Part shown: positions 18,643 to 29,653 of the stretch, piece after piece
How the letters are laid out: each line of letters opens with the position of its first letter
How positions within the stretch are numbered: the stretch's first letter is position 1
Assembly (NCBI GenBank): GCA_018716285.1
Contig: DVKD01000039.1
Location: 1 to 64,000 of the forward strand
Direction: 5' to 3'
From: Candidatus Merdivicinus faecavium
GTDB taxonomy: Bacteria; Bacillota; Clostridia; Oscillospirales; Ruminococcaceae
Length of the DNA stretch: 64,000 nucleotides
The notes under the pieces: model-generated
Database searches by the model: none
Seen by the model: the letters and a program-made list of their open reading frames with translations, nothing else
What the model was told of the DNA's origin: nothing
Program-made: the position numbers and the translations under genes

Positions 18643-20583
18643 TCATTTTGCTTCTTCCTCCGCCTTCTGGGCGTCGAACCAGGCGTTGCGCTGGGTGTAG
18701 GCGAGCTCGCCGCGCAGGATGCGTTCGCGGGTCCTGTCCGCCTCAGCGATATACAGGCGGTGCCAGGTGAGGAAGACCAGGATGGACCAGAGCTTGCGGT
18801 AGTTGTCCGCCTTGCCGGAGCGGTGGTCCTCAAGCATTTGCAGCGCGGCCTTCCGATCGATAAATTCGTCGGCGGTCGAGCGGCTGATGATCTCTCTGGC
18901 CCACTCGTAGAGCTCATTTTTGAGCCAGACCCGCACCGGCACAGGATAGCCGAGCTTGGGACGCATAAAGGTGGCCGGGTCGACATAGTCTTTAAATGCG
19001 TAGCGGAGGAGGTACTTGGTCGTGCCGTTCTGCAGCTTGTCGGAATCCTTGAGGGTCGAGGCGAATGCGAAGACCTCCTTGTCGAGGAAGGGCACCCGCA
19101 CCTCGAGGGAGTTGCCCATGCTCAGGCGGTCGCCCTTGACCAGGATGTCGCCCTTGAGCCAGGTGCCGATGTCGACGTACTGCATCTTGATGAGGGGGTC
19201 GCGGTCGTGCACCTCGTCGAAATAGGGGCGGGTGAGTTCCGTGTAGGTCTGATTCGGGTTGCAGCATTTGAGGAAGGCGGCCTTCTGCTTTTCGTTAAAG
19301 AGGAAGGCGTTGCCGACGTAGCGCTCCTCAAGCGGGTAGCCGGCGCGGAGGAGGAAATTTTTCCCCTTGACCCCGTTGGGGATGAGGTGGGAAAGCCCGC
19401 GGCAAACCGCTTTGACCGCGGCGGGCGCGTCCTCAAACCGCCCGGCGCCGAGGGAGTCGCGGTAGGTCTTGTAGCCGGCGAACAGCTCGTCCGAGCCCTC
19501 GCCGGAGAGCATGACCTTAACATGGCTGGCCGCTTCCCGCGCAAGCATATAGATGGCGACGGTGGAGGGGTCGGCGACCGGGGAATCGAGGTGGAAGACG
19601 GTCTTCTCGAAGGCGTCCCGGAACTGTTCGCAATTGCCCTTGAGGACAATGTGCTCGACGTTCAAATGCTTGGCGATCTCCCGCGCGTCGTCGATCTCGC
19701 TGTAGGCGGCGACGTCGAAGCCGATGGTGAGGGCCTTGATGCCGGGATTTAAGCGGCTCGCGATGGCGGTCACGATGGCGGAATCGATGCCGCTCGAGAG
19801 GAAGGTTCCGACCTCGACGTCCGAGATCATGTGGTACTCGACCGACTCGGTCAAAACCTTGCGGAGCTTCTCCGCCTTGGCCTCAAAGCTCTCCTCGGAG
19901 GGCTTGCCGAAGGCCGGGGTGAAATACCGCTCGGTGCGGAATCCCTTCTCATCCGCGACCATATAGTGCGCCGCCTCGAGCGCCTGGATGCCGGGGGTGA
20001 TGGTATGCGGTTCCGGGACGTACTGGAAGGTAAAATAATGCTGGAGCATCGCGGGGTCGACGGTGAACTCCCCCATCTCTCCGTCAAAGAGGAAGGCCTT
20101 CATTTCGGAGGAAAAGAGGAGGCCGTCCCTGGTCTCGCGGTAGTAGAGGGGCTTGATGCCGAAGTAATCCCGGCCGGCGAAGACGGTCTTCTGCTCCGCG
20201 TCATAGATGAGGATGGCGAACATCCCGCGGAGCATCCCGATGAACTTTTCGCCGTACTTGCGGTAGAGGGCGACGATGACCTCGATCTCGGAATTGGTGC
20301 GGAACTCCACCCCCTCCTCGATCAGCGGGGCGCGGAGGTCGCGGTAGTTGTAAATTTCCCCGTTGAAGACGGCGATAAAGCGGCCGTCCTCCGAGGCAAA
20401 CGGCTGGGCGCCGGTGTCGAGGTCGATGATGGAAAGGCGGCGGAAGGCGATGTGGAAGCCGTCCCGGCGCAGGTACTGGCTGTCGTCCGGGCCGCGGTGG
20501 CGGATGGCGGCCGACATGCCGGTCATCATCTGCTCCGCGTCACACGCGCTGTTTCGGTTAAACATTCCTACAAATCCGCACAA
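18643..20583 (-). CDS. asnB: Asparagine synthase (glutamine-hydrolysing)
   Basis: (TTG start) MCGFVGMFNR, ALRHRGPDD-like IRHRGPDDSQ, FNGEIYNY, SSGIDSAIVTAIA, SGEGSDELFAGY. Confidence 0.95.
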   Translation of the reverse strand: MCGFVGMFNRNSACDAEQMMTGMSAAIRHRGPDDSQYLRRDGFHIAFRRLSIIDLDTGAQPFASEDGRFIAVFNGEIYNYRDLRAPLIEEGVEFRTNSEIEVIVALYRKYGEKFIGMLRGMFAILIYDAEQKTVFAGRDYFGIKPLYYRETRDGLLFSSEMKAFLFDGEMGEFTVDPAMLQHYFTFQYVPEPHTITPGIQALEAAHYMVADEKGFRTERYFTPAFGKPSEESFEAKAEKLRKVLTESVEYHMISDVEVGTFLSSGIDSAIVTAIASRLNPGIKALTIGFDVAAYSEIDDAREIAKHLNVEHIVLKGNCEQFRDAFEKTVFHLDSPVADPSTVAIYMLAREAASHVKVMLSGEGSDELFAGYKTYRDSLGAGRFEDAPAAVKAVCRGLSHLIPNGVKGKNFLLRAGYPLEERYVGNAFLFNEKQKAAFLKCCNPNQTYTELTRPYFDEVHDRDPLIKMQYVDIGTWLKGDILVKGDRLSMGNSLEVRVPFLDKEVFAFASTLKDSDKLQNGTTKYLLRYAFKDYVDPATFMRPKLGYPVPVRVWLKNELYEWAREIISRSTADEFIDRKAALQMLEDHRSGKADNYRKLWSILVFLTWHRLYIAEADRTRERILRGELAYTQRNAWFDAQKAEEEAK

Positions 20584-20638
20584 AATTGCAACATCCTTTC
20601 TGGCGTAAAGATCGGGCGGGCAGGCTTCCCCGCCATAG

Positions 20639-20675
20639 AAAAATATCCTCCCTCGCGCGTTGACAAGGGAGGATA
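20639..20675 (-). terminator. Intrinsic terminator of the dcw/ftsZ transcript
   Basis: TATCCTCCCT...AGGGAGGATA 10-bp stem followed on the minus strand by TTTTT. Confidence 0.75.
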
Positions 20676-20687
20676 CCGGTCAGTCGT

Positions 20688-21794
20688 TTATTTGGAGCCA
20701 AAGATCCGCATGATGTCGCCAAAGTCCGCGTCCAGTTCAGGGAGGGGGGATTTGGCAGACTGATCTGCCGCCGGCTCTTCCTTGCCGGAACCGGCGCCGA
20801 CCCGCGCCTTGGACTTGTCCTCCAGGCCGGAATTGTAATCCTCGTCGAACCCGGTCGCGATGACGGTGACCCGGATCTCGTCGTTCATGCTGTCGTCGAA
20901 AACAAGGCCCCAGAAAATCGCGGCGTCGGGATGGGCCGCCTTTTCGATCATGGTCGAGACGAACTCGGCGTCCTCGTAGAGGAGGTCGTTGGAGGCGGTG
21001 ATGTTGATAATCACAGCCTTCGCGCCGGTGATGGAGGTCTCGAGCAGCGGGCTGGAAATCGCCATATCGGCGGCCGCCTCCGCCTTGTCCTTGCCGGTCG
21101 CGTTGCCGACGCCCATGTGGGCGACGCCGGCGTCCCGCATGACCGAGCAGAGGTCGGCGAAGTCGAGGTTGACGAAACCATCGGTGTTGATGAGGTCGGA
21201 GATACTCTGGATGCCCTGCTTTAAGACCCCGTCGACGACCTTAAAGGCGTCCTTGAAGGTCGTCTTCTGGTCGATGACCTGGCGGATGCGGTCGTTGGGA
21301 ATGATGACCAGCGAGTCGACCACCTCGCTTAAGGCCTTGATGCCCTCCTCAGCGTACATCATCCGGCGTTTCCCCTCATAGCTGAAGGGCTTGGTGACGA
21401 CGCCGATGGTGAGGATGCCCATCTCGCGGGCGATCTGGGCCACAACGGGGGCTGCGCCCGTACCGGTGCCGCCGCCCATGCCGGCGGTGATGAAGACCAT
21501 CTGCGCGCCCTTTAAGGCGGCCGCGATCTCGTCGCGGTTTTCCTCAGCCGACTGGGTGCCGAGCTCGGGCTTGCCGCCCGCGCCGCGCCCGTTGGAAGTC
21601 TTCAGGCCGATCTGGATCTTATACTCGGCTTTGGAGATGTCGAGGACCTGACGGTCGGTATTGATGGCGATAAAATCCACGTCGCGGACGCCGTCCTCGA
21701 CCATGCGGTTGACCGCATTGCCGCCCGCGCCGCCGACGCCGATGACCTTGATCACAACTGTTCTCTGCATATCATTCTCTAATGTAAAAGGCAT
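20688..21794 (-). CDS. ftsZ: Cell division protein FtsZ
   Basis: [35 protein letters not shown] tubulin signature, [14 protein letters not shown]. Confidence 0.98.
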   Translation of the reverse strand: MPFTLENDMQRTVVIKVIGVGGAGGNAVNRMVEDGVRDVDFIAINTDRQVLDISKAEYKIQIGLKTSNGRGAGGKPELGTQSAEENRDEIAAALKGAQMVFITAGMGGGTGTGAAPVVAQIAREMGILTIGVVTKPFSYEGKRRMMYAEEGIKALSEVVDSLVIIPNDRIRQVIDQKTTFKDAFKVVDGVLKQGIQSISDLINTDGFVNLDFADLCSVMRDAGVAHMGVGNATGKDKAEAAADMAISSPLLETSITGAKAVIINITASNDLLYEDAEFVSTMIEKAAHPDAAIFWGLVFDDSMNDEIRVTVIATGFDEDYNSGLEDKSKARVGAGSGKEEPAADQSAKSPLPELDADFGDIMRIFGSK

Positions 21795-21945
21795 GCCTAC
21801 GTCCTCCTGTTTGCTAAGCGTACTATATTTTTTCCTTTCCATTTTGAAAAGGGGGTGCTCTACCTAATATCGTACCAGATTCCGGTCGAAAATTCAATAG
21901 AAAAAAGTGATTTTCTTCTGAAAAAATCCGACTTCTTTTGCCCGA

Positions 21946-23328
21946 TCAGGTCGAATCGGAAACACTGACCTGGCTTTCTCCGCCGCTGTCCCCGTCCGGT
22001 AGGGCGGCGCTGCTGTCGGAAGACGGCTCAGACGGCGCGGAGGAGTCCTCCGGCGTGGAAGAAACGTCCTCCGGCTGAGAGGAGGCGTCCTCGGGGGCGG
22101 TCTCGTCTGCAAGGCCGTCGTCCCAGTTCCATTCCCCCGCCCCGCCGCCCGGGACCTCGATCCCGGCCGCCGGCTGGAAGGGCATGACCGACGAGGCCGA
22201 CTGCGCGTCCAGGATTCCCGCCTCACCGGGCGGGATGATCGCACTGTATTCCTCTCCGGTCAGGACCTCTTTGACAAAGCGCAGCTTGTACTCGAGCTCG
22301 GAAAAGGAGCCGAGGCGAATCTCGATCCGGTTTTGCCAATAGATGGTGAGGGAGACCTCGCTCGAGATATCCACCGCGTTGACCTCGGAGAATTCCGCGG
22401 CTTCCAGCGCGCTGAACAGGGTCTTGAGGCTGGCCAGCTCATCCGGCATTTCCGGCGGGTCCTCGCCCTGTTCCTTGGCAAGAGCGGAGGCTTCCTCCCA
22501 GTTTTTCTGCTGAAGCTTGTCAACATAATCGCCGACCTGGGCGTTTTCGAGGGTGACCCCTACGACGACGACCCCGCTGCCGGAGCGGGCCTCCGCGTTC
22601 TTTTGCAGGATGCGGCCGCTCTGGCTGACGACATAATAGCTGCCGTCATAGAAAAGCTGGGCGCTCGGCTCCCCGTCGGCGATGGTGACGGTTAAGCCGG
22701 AGGGGAAATTCCGGTCGATGGTTACCCGGTCTGCCTGGGGCAGGCTTTCGAGCAGCGCATCCTCCATCGCGCCGGTATTGATGCGCAGGAGGTTGTCCCC
22801 TGTCTCGACGCCGAGGAGCGGGAGGACATCGGAGGCGGCGTATACCTCGCTGCCCTGCACCGTGATGGTCTCGATGTTGAAAAAGACGGTCAGCGAAAGG
22901 ACGATGCCGGTCGCGCTCAGGAAGAAGAAAAGGATGATGTAATAGAGGGTGTAATTGCGCTTGTGCCTGCGCCTGCGGCGGCGCTGGACCTCCCCGATGG
23001 CGGCCGCCCGCTGGTCCTGGGAATGCTGCTGCGGGCGGCGGGCGTTCCGGTCGATGGGGCGGGAGACATTCTGGCCGCTGCGCGGCGTCCATTCAGGCGG
23101 ATGCTGCGGAGCAGGACGCTGCCTGCTCTTTTTCCCCCGCTTTTTTGGCGGGCGCCGGCCCGGCGGGTGCCTGTTCGGCGGGTACTCCTGCGGCGGGCGC
23201 GGCTGCGGCGTCCCCCGGCTGGCGGGAACCGCCTGCTGCTGAGAGGACGGACGGCTGCGGGGAGCCGTCCGCTTCTGGGCAGGCCGTTTCCCGGATGGTT
23301 TTCCGGCCGGTTTTCTGGTCTGCGGCAT
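21946..23328 (-). CDS. ftsQ: Cell division protein FtsQ/DivIB (POTRA domain)
   Basis: Basic Pro/Arg-rich cytoplasmic tail, one TM, VFFNIETITVQGSEVYAASDVLPLLGVETGDNLLRINTGAMEDALLESLPQADRVTIDRNFPSGLTVTI; dcw context. Confidence 0.88.
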   Translation of the reverse strand: MPQTRKPAGKPSGKRPAQKRTAPRSRPSSQQQAVPASRGTPQPRPPQEYPPNRHPPGRRPPKKRGKKSRQRPAPQHPPEWTPRSGQNVSRPIDRNARRPQQHSQDQRAAAIGEVQRRRRRRHKRNYTLYYIILFFFLSATGIVLSLTVFFNIETITVQGSEVYAASDVLPLLGVETGDNLLRINTGAMEDALLESLPQADRVTIDRNFPSGLTVTIADGEPSAQLFYDGSYYVVSQSGRILQKNAEARSGSGVVVVGVTLENAQVGDYVDKLQQKNWEEASALAKEQGEDPPEMPDELASLKTLFSALEAAEFSEVNAVDISSEVSLTIYWQNRIEIRLGSFSELEYKLRFVKEVLTGEEYSAIIPPGEAGILDAQSASSVMPFQPAAGIEVPGGGAGEWNWDDGLADETAPEDASSQPEDVSSTPEDSSAPSEPSSDSSAALPDGDSGGESQVSVSDST

Positions 23329-23351
23329 CCCCTGCCCTCCTTTCCTTCTGA

Positions 23352-24611
23352 TTAATCGGCGATCCGGCGGATATGTGCGCCGAGCGGCGTGAGCGCCTCT
23401 TCGATCCGCTCGTATCCGCGGTCGAGATGGTGGATCTCCCGCAGGATGGTCTCCCCTTCGGCGGCCAAACCGGCTGCCACAAGGGCCGCGCCGCCGCGCA
23501 GGTCGGTGCAGGACACCTCCGCGCCGTGCAGGGCGGGGACCCCTTCGACGACGGCCACCCTGCCTTCCAGCTTGATCTTTGCACCCATCCGCGTAAGCTC
23601 GCCCGCGTGTTTGTAGCGGCTTTCAAAGATATTTTCGACGAACATGCTGGTCCCTTCCGCCACGGCGGCTGCCGCCATGAGCGGCGCCTGCGCGTCGGTC
23701 GGGAAGCCGGGGTAGGGCATGGTGCGGACATCCCCGGCGGCGCGCAGCCGCGCAGGAGCCTTGAGCCGGATGCTCTTTCCTTCCACCTTGACCGCACAGC
23801 CCATTTCCTCGAAAATCGGGAGGATCCCGGCGAGGTGGACCGGCTCGGTTTCGGTGACGAGGATGTCGCCGCCGGTGCAGGCGGCGCAGCTTAAGTAGGT
23901 TGCCGCTACGATGCGGTCGGGGATGACCCGGTGCTCGCAGCCGCGCAGGGCTTCGACGCCGTCGACGACGATCGTCCCTTCCCCCGCGCCGCTGATCTTT
24001 GCGCCGCATTTGTTGAGAAAGTCGGCCAGATCGATGATCTCCGGCTCCCGCGCGGCGTTGGTGAGGACGGTGCGCCCCTCGGCGGTCGCGGCGGCGAGGA
24101 GGATGTTCTCGGTCGCGCCGACGCTCGGGAAGGAAAGGGCGATCTGCGCGCCCTTTAAGCGCCCGTCCACCCGGCAGAGCAGCCGCCCCCGGTCCTCCTC
24201 GATGATCAGCCCGAGCTTTTTAAGCCCGGCGAGGTGCAGGTCAATGGGGCGCGGGCCAAGCTCGCAGCCGCCGGGGAAGCTTAAATCCGCCTGCCCCGCG
24301 CGGGCGGCGATCGCGCCCAGGAAGACGATGGAGGAGCGCATCTCCCGCATGAGCGGTTCCGGCACGCTGTGGCTGCGGATGTCCGCGGCGTCGATGACGA
24401 CGCTCCGCCCCTGCCGCCGGACTTTGCAGCCGAGGTAGGACAGGATCTCGCAGGCCGCCCCCACGTCCGAAAGCTCCGGGCAGTTGTGCAGCACCGTCTC
24501 TCCGCGGCAAAGGACGGCGGCCGCCAGGAGCGGCAGGGAGCTGTTTTTCGCCCCATGTACCTTGATTTCTCCGCGGAGCGGACTTCCTCCGGTAATCATC
24601 AGCCGTTCCAT
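23352..24611 (-). CDS. murA: UDP-N-acetylglucosamine 1-carboxyvinyltransferase
   Basis: LMITGGSPLRGEIKVHGAKNSSLPLLAAAVL and FPTDAQAPLMAAAAVAEGTS. Confidence 0.96.
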   Translation of the reverse strand: MERLMITGGSPLRGEIKVHGAKNSSLPLLAAAVLCRGETVLHNCPELSDVGAACEILSYLGCKVRRQGRSVVIDAADIRSHSVPEPLMREMRSSIVFLGAIAARAGQADLSFPGGCELGPRPIDLHLAGLKKLGLIIEEDRGRLLCRVDGRLKGAQIALSFPSVGATENILLAAATAEGRTVLTNAAREPEIIDLADFLNKCGAKISGAGEGTIVVDGVEALRGCEHRVIPDRIVAATYLSCAACTGGDILVTETEPVHLAGILPIFEEMGCAVKVEGKSIRLKAPARLRAAGDVRTMPYPGFPTDAQAPLMAAAAVAEGTSMFVENIFESRYKHAGELTRMGAKIKLEGRVAVVEGVPALHGAEVSCTDLRGGAALVAAGLAAEGETILREIHHLDRGYERIEEALTPLGAHIRRIAD

Positions 24612-24773
24612 TGAAACACTCCCTTCAAAGGATCGCGCCGTTTTGCGCGTAATACTACAGACCATCCTATGCGCGCCCCTGTTCGGAGGTTCCAAAACAG
24701 CTTGTCCGCTCCGGCGTCTGAAAAAGCTTCCGCCGCAAAACGAGGCGGAAGGCGCATTTTCTTTAACATCCCG

Positions 24774-25907
24774 TTATTTCCCGCCTTTGGCGGCGAGGGT
24801 CGCCAGAATCGACTGGCAGATGCGGTCGGCGGTGTCGTAGACCGCGAGCTTGGCGGCGTTTGCGCCGAGCCTTGCAGTCTCCTCCGGGTCGGAGGAGAGG
24901 GCCTTGACCCGCGCGATCAGGGCGTCGCGGTCGTAGTCCTTTTCCTCGATGAGCAGGGCCGCGCCGTGATCCGCCAGGACCTTCGCGTTGTGGTACTGGT
25001 GGTTCTCTGCCGCATAGGGGTAGGGCACCAGGATGGACGCCCGTCCCACCACCTCCAGCTCGCTGATGGTGATCGCGCCGGCGCGGCTGATGATGAGGTC
25101 GGCCGCCGTCATGCAGAGGTCCATGTTGTCGATATACTCCCGCGTGCGGATCCGCGGGCAGTTTTCGAGCGAGACGCCCCGGTCGGCTAAAAGCCTCGGG
25201 AAATTCTCCCGCCCGTGCTTGCCGAAGCCGTGGATATGGTTGATCTTCCCTTCTTTGCTGTGCCAGGCCATCAGGTCGGCGGCCATCTCGTTGATTTTGT
25301 TGGCGCCGAGGCTGCCGCCCACCGAGAAGATGGTGAAGGCGCCGTCGAGGCCGAGCTTTTTCCGGGCATTTTCCCGGGTGGCCGAGAGGAAGGACTGCCG
25401 CACGGGGTTGCCCACCGTCTCGCAGCGGATGCCGGCCGGCATCCGGGATTTCGCCTCGGGGAAGGCCAGGAAGACGATATCCGCCTTCCTGGCGAGCAGC
25501 TTGTTGGTAACCCCCGGGAAGGCGTTCTGCTCATGGATGAAGGTCGGGATCTTCATCTTCTGGGCCTCCATCACGATGGGGCCGCCCAGGTAGCCGCCGG
25601 TGCCGATGACGGCGTCCGGACGGAAATCCCGCAGGACCTTCCGGGCCTTGAAGTCCGCGCTCGCAAGGTAGGAAACCGTCTTGATATTGTGGACGATATC
25701 GTGCGCCGAAAAACCGCGTGCGAAGCCGGATACCCGGATGTGCGCGACCGGATAGCCGGCACGGGGGACGAGGGTGTTCTCCATCCCGTCCGGATTCGCG
25801 ATAAAGAGGAATTCCGCGTCGGGCAGCCGCGCCTTCAGCTCGTTCGCGATGGCGATGGCGGGGTTGATGTGCCCGCCGGTGCCGCCGCCTACCAGGATAA
25901 ATTTCAT
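24774..25907 (-). CDS. murG: UDP-GlcNAc:lipid I N-acetylglucosaminyltransferase
   Basis: MKFILVGGGTGGHINPAIAIANEL, GTGGYLGGPIV, HEQNAFPGVTNKLL, SRAGAITISEL. Confidence 0.97.
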   Translation of the reverse strand: MKFILVGGGTGGHINPAIAIANELKARLPDAEFLFIANPDGMENTLVPRAGYPVAHIRVSGFARGFSAHDIVHNIKTVSYLASADFKARKVLRDFRPDAVIGTGGYLGGPIVMEAQKMKIPTFIHEQNAFPGVTNKLLARKADIVFLAFPEAKSRMPAGIRCETVGNPVRQSFLSATRENARKKLGLDGAFTIFSVGGSLGANKINEMAADLMAWHSKEGKINHIHGFGKHGRENFPRLLADRGVSLENCPRIRTREYIDNMDLCMTAADLIISRAGAITISELEVVGRASILVPYPYAAENHQYHNAKVLADHGAALLIEEKDYDRDALIARVKALSSDPEETARLGANAAKLAVYDTADRICQSILATLAAKGGK

Positions 25908-25911
25908 ACGA

Positions 25912-27222
25912 TCACGCCTTGTCGTCAGATTTTGTGGGAACCGGCTCCGTTTCCTTGGGCTTCGGTTCTGGTTTCCGCGCATAGCGCGAAATATTGAGGA
26001 TGACCCCCATCTGGGCAAGCAGCATGGTCAGCGCCGTGCCGCCCGAGCTGAAAAAGGGGAGCGAAATGCCGGTATTGGGGATGGAATTGGTCACAACGGC
26101 GATGTTTAGCAGCACCTGCCACCCCACCTGGGCGGTCAGCCCGATGGCGAGCATGCAGCCGAACTTATCCGGCGCCCGCATCGCGATCATAAAGCCTTCG
26201 TAGACGAAGAGGACAAAGAGCAGGATGATGACCATCGCCCCGACGAAGCCCAGCTCCTCACAGATGATGGAGAAGATCATATCGTTCATCGGTTCGGAGA
26301 CGTAGAGGTGCTTCTGGGTCGAGTTGCCGAGCCCCACCCCCATCAGCCCGCCTGAGCCGATGGCGTAAAGGCCCTGCGCCGTCTGCCATTTGGTGCCGGT
26401 GAGGTCGCCCTCCAGAGGGTTTAACCAGTTCTGGAACCGCTCCCCGACGTATGCGAATTTGTCAATGCCGCCTGAAACGAGCAGGAAGAGCGCAAGGCCC
26501 GCCGCGCCGATTCCGGCCAGGGCAAAAAACCAGCGGAGCTTGCTCCCGCCGATGAACATCATGGTGCAGCCGATCAGCAGCACGATGAGAAGGCCGGACA
26601 GGTGCCGCTGCAGGACCAGAAGCCCGAGGACCGGCACAATGATCATCCAAAAGGGGAGAAAGCCGTATTTTATCTGCTTCATCCGCTTATAGTTGGAAGC
26701 GATCAGGTGGGCGCAGAGAATCGCGACGGAAAATTTCATGATTTCGGACGGCTGGAAGGAGATCGGCCCGAGATAGACCCACCGCTTCGCCCCGTGGACG
26801 CCGTCAAACAGCAGGGCGGCGCACATGAGCCCCATCCCGCCGATATAAATCAGCCACTTGAATTTCCGCCAGATATGGTAATCGATATAGGAAGCGATAA
26901 ACATCGCGACCAGGCCGACTACGGCGAAGATCGTCTGACGGGTCACGTAGTAAAGACTGTCCCCCTCTTCCCGCAGGGCGGTCACATAGCTCGCGGAAAA
27001 GAGCATGATGAGCCCGATGGTCTGGAGGACGATGATGAGGAAAAAGAAGGAGACGTCCATCCTCCCGCGCGCCGGGCGTTCCTGCTGCTCCTCATTTTTG
27101 GCGCGGAAGGCGTCAAAATCCAGCCGCTTTCCCTGCGCGGGCTTTCTGCGTTTGACCGCGGATGAGTTCCGCGGGAGATTTCGGGTCCTGGAACTGGCCA
27201 AATAACCCCCTCCTTTCCACAC
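25912..27222 (-). CDS. ftsW: SEDS peptidoglycan polymerase FtsW/SpoVE
   Basis: ILCAHLIA, FQNWLNPLEGDLTGTKWQTAQGLYAIGSGGLMGVGLGNSTQK, GISLPFFSSGGTALTM. Confidence 0.94.
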   Translation of the reverse strand: MWKGGGYLASSRTRNLPRNSSAVKRRKPAQGKRLDFDAFRAKNEEQQERPARGRMDVSFFFLIIVLQTIGLIMLFSASYVTALREEGDSLYYVTRQTIFAVVGLVAMFIASYIDYHIWRKFKWLIYIGGMGLMCAALLFDGVHGAKRWVYLGPISFQPSEIMKFSVAILCAHLIASNYKRMKQIKYGFLPFWMIIVPVLGLLVLQRHLSGLLIVLLIGCTMMFIGGSKLRWFFALAGIGAAGLALFLLVSGGIDKFAYVGERFQNWLNPLEGDLTGTKWQTAQGLYAIGSGGLMGVGLGNSTQKHLYVSEPMNDMIFSIICEELGFVGAMVIILLFVLFVYEGFMIAMRAPDKFGCMLAIGLTAQVGWQVLLNIAVVTNSIPNTGISLPFFSSGGTALTMLLAQMGVILNISRYARKPEPKPKETEPVPTKSDDKA

Positions 27223-27231
27223 AAAAGAATA

Positions 27232-28233
27232 TCAGATGTTGAAAACCGCCACGACCGAGATAATCCCGCCGAGCAGCGTGACCAGGGAGAAAACGCCGAC
27301 GATTTTCTTCTCGCTCCACCCGCACATCTCGAAATGGTGGTGGATGGGGCTCATTTTAAAGATGCGCTTGCCGGTGGTCTGGAAGCTGATGACCTGCAAA
27401 ACGACCGACAGCGCCTCGATCACGTAAATGATGCCGAAGGCGGCGATCAGCACCGGGAGATTGATTCCAAAGCCGAGGGCCAGCACCGACCCGCCGAGAA
27501 ACATGGAACCGGTGTCCCCCATGAAGACCTTGGCGGGATAGAAGTTATAGATGAGGAAGCCGAGCAGGCCGCCCGCCAGCGCGCCGGCGTAAAGGCCCAT
27601 CCCGTCCAGCTGCAAAAGCCCCGCCATCGCGAGCACCGCAAGGCAGACGATAAAGGTCACCGACCCGGCCAGACCGTCGATGCCGTCTGTCAGGTTGACG
27701 GCGTTGGAGACAAAGAGGATGACCAGCACCATCAGCGGGTAATAGAAGAGCCCGAAATCGATCTGCCCGAAGAAGGGGAAAATAACCGTTGTCGAGGTGT
27801 CCCCCGCGAGATAGATGGTGGCAAGATAGGCCGCGGCTGCAAGCAGCTGCATGGCGAGCTTCTGCTTGGCGCGCAGCCCGAGGTTCTGCTTTTTGACATC
27901 CTTGATGTAGTCGTCCAAAAAGCCGATGAACCCGCAGGCGAGCGCAAGCCCCAGCCCCCCGAAAAGCTTCGCGTTGTTGACGACGCTCAGAGAGGCGGCG
28001 CCGTCCGCGGCCAGAAGGATAAAGCCGGCCGCAATTCCCGCGACGGTCCCGAAGATGAACAAAAACCCGCCCATATTCGGGGTGCCCTGCTTTTTCTTGT
28101 GCCAGGTGGGGCCGATCTCCTTGATGGTCTGCCCAAATTTGATCCTGCGCAGAAAGGGGATCAGGAACTTTCCTGTGATCGCGCTGACCGCGAAGGCGAT
28201 AACCGCTGCGGCCGCAATGCTGATATTCTCCAT
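27232..28233 (-). CDS. mraY: Phospho-N-acetylmuramoyl-pentapeptide-transferase
   Basis: GTPNMGGFLFIFG, NAVNLTDGIDGLAG, GFLIYNFYPAKVFMGDTGS, MSPIHHHFEMCGWSE. Confidence 0.97.
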   Translation of the reverse strand: MENISIAAAAVIAFAVSAITGKFLIPFLRRIKFGQTIKEIGPTWHKKKQGTPNMGGFLFIFGTVAGIAAGFILLAADGAASLSVVNNAKLFGGLGLALACGFIGFLDDYIKDVKKQNLGLRAKQKLAMQLLAAAAYLATIYLAGDTSTTVIFPFFGQIDFGLFYYPLMVLVILFVSNAVNLTDGIDGLAGSVTFIVCLAVLAMAGLLQLDGMGLYAGALAGGLLGFLIYNFYPAKVFMGDTGSMFLGGSVLALGFGINLPVLIAAFGIIYVIEALSVVLQVISFQTTGKRIFKMSPIHHHFEMCGWSEKKIVGVFSLVTLLGGIISVVAVFNI

Positions 28234-28264
28234 ACTGTCTACCCTGCTTCCAATATTTTTTCCG

Positions 28265-29635
28265 TCAGTGCTCGAGCTTGATGCCGTGCACCGCCTCGAT
28301 GACCTCCTCGAGCCGCATCCCGCGGCTTGCCTTATACAGGACGGCGTCGCCCGGCCTCAGCCAGACGCGGAGGTACGAGGCCATCTCCTCCCGCGTCTCA
28401 AAGCGGCGGGTGAGGAGGTGGCGGGACGCGAGGGCGCTTTCCTCCATCGCCCCGGCGTGCTCGCCGATGACAAAAAGCGCGTCGATTTGATTTCTGGCGA
28501 CATACCGCCCGACCTTGCGGTGCATCTCCTCGGCAAAGCTGCCCAGCTCGAGCATCTCCCCGAGCACGGCGACCCGGCGCTTGGCCTTGCGGAAGCCGTC
28601 CAGCACGCTCAGCGAGGCTTTCATCGAGTCGGGGCTCGCGTTATAGCAGTCGGCGATCACCGTGATCCCGTTGGGAAGGCGGATGATGTTCTGCCGCATC
28701 GCGGAGGGGGCGTAGGTCCTGAGACCCTCGACGATATCGTCCGGGCTCATCCCGGCCGCCAGCCCGACCGAAAAGGCGGCCAGGGCGTTGTAGACGTTGT
28801 GCCGGCCGAGGACCGGGATCATGGCGGTCACCATTTTGCCGTAAAACCGGATCCCAAAGATGGTGCAGCCGTCCTGCTCCCGGATATTGACCGCCTGCAC
28901 GTCGGCGGTACTGGAATCGATGCCATAATAAATAATATCCCGTTCCAGCTGGTTGTATACCTCGGCAAGCAGCTTATCGTCCGCATTGAGGACGAGCGGC
29001 GCCGTGCTGCTCATCCCTTCGGTGATCTCGAGCTTTGCTTTCAGGATGTTTTCCTTGCTGCCCAGATTCTCGATATGGGAAACGCCGATGTTGGTGATGA
29101 CCCCGACGCTCGGGCGGGCGGCCCGGGTCAGGAGGGAGATTTCCCCCGCGTGGGACATCCCCATCTCGATGACTGCGTTTTTGTAGCTCGAATCCAGCCG
29201 GAAAATGGTCTTGGGCAGGCCGATGCCGTTGTTTAAGTTGCCCATCGTCTTGAGGGTCCGCCCGCTCATCTGAAGGACCGAGCAGATCATGTCCTTTGTG
29301 GAGGTTTTGCCCACACTCCCGGTCACCCCGACCACAAAGGTGTGGAAAAGCCCCCGGTACCACCGGGCCAGCTCGATGAGGGCGCTTCGGGTGGAGGCGA
29401 CCTGCAAAACCGGGATGCCGACCGGGAGCGGGCGTTCGCCCAGAACCGCGGCGGCGCCCAGTTCCTCCGCCTTGGGGGCGAAGTCGTGCCCGTCAAAGCG
29501 CTCCCCTTTGATTGCGACAAAGAGGGCGCCGGGCGTCACCTGCGAGGTATCGGTGACAATGTTTGAAATGGCACAGTCGGCGGGACAGTCGGTCCGGAGC
29601 GCCTGCGCGATCTGCCGCAGCTGAATGGATTCCAA
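28265..29635 (-). CDS. murF: UDP-MurNAc-tripeptide:D-Ala-D-Ala ligase
   Basis: VVGVTGSVGKTSTKDMI, TMGNLNNGIGLPKTIFRL, EMGMSHAGEISLL, ADCYNASPDSMKASL. Confidence 0.96.
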   Translation of the reverse strand: MESIQLRQIAQALRTDCPADCAISNIVTDTSQVTPGALFVAIKGERFDGHDFAPKAEELGAAAVLGERPLPVGIPVLQVASTRSALIELARWYRGLFHTFVVGVTGSVGKTSTKDMICSVLQMSGRTLKTMGNLNNGIGLPKTIFRLDSSYKNAVIEMGMSHAGEISLLTRAARPSVGVITNIGVSHIENLGSKENILKAKLEITEGMSSTAPLVLNADDKLLAEVYNQLERDIIYYGIDSSTADVQAVNIREQDGCTIFGIRFYGKMVTAMIPVLGRHNVYNALAAFSVGLAAGMSPDDIVEGLRTYAPSAMRQNIIRLPNGITVIADCYNASPDSMKASLSVLDGFRKAKRRVAVLGEMLELGSFAEEMHRKVGRYVARNQIDALFVIGEHAGAMEESALASRHLLTRRFETREEMASYLRVWLRPGDAVLYKASRGMRLEEVIEAVHGIKLEH

Positions 29636-29653
29636 CAGGAACCCCCCTTTCTT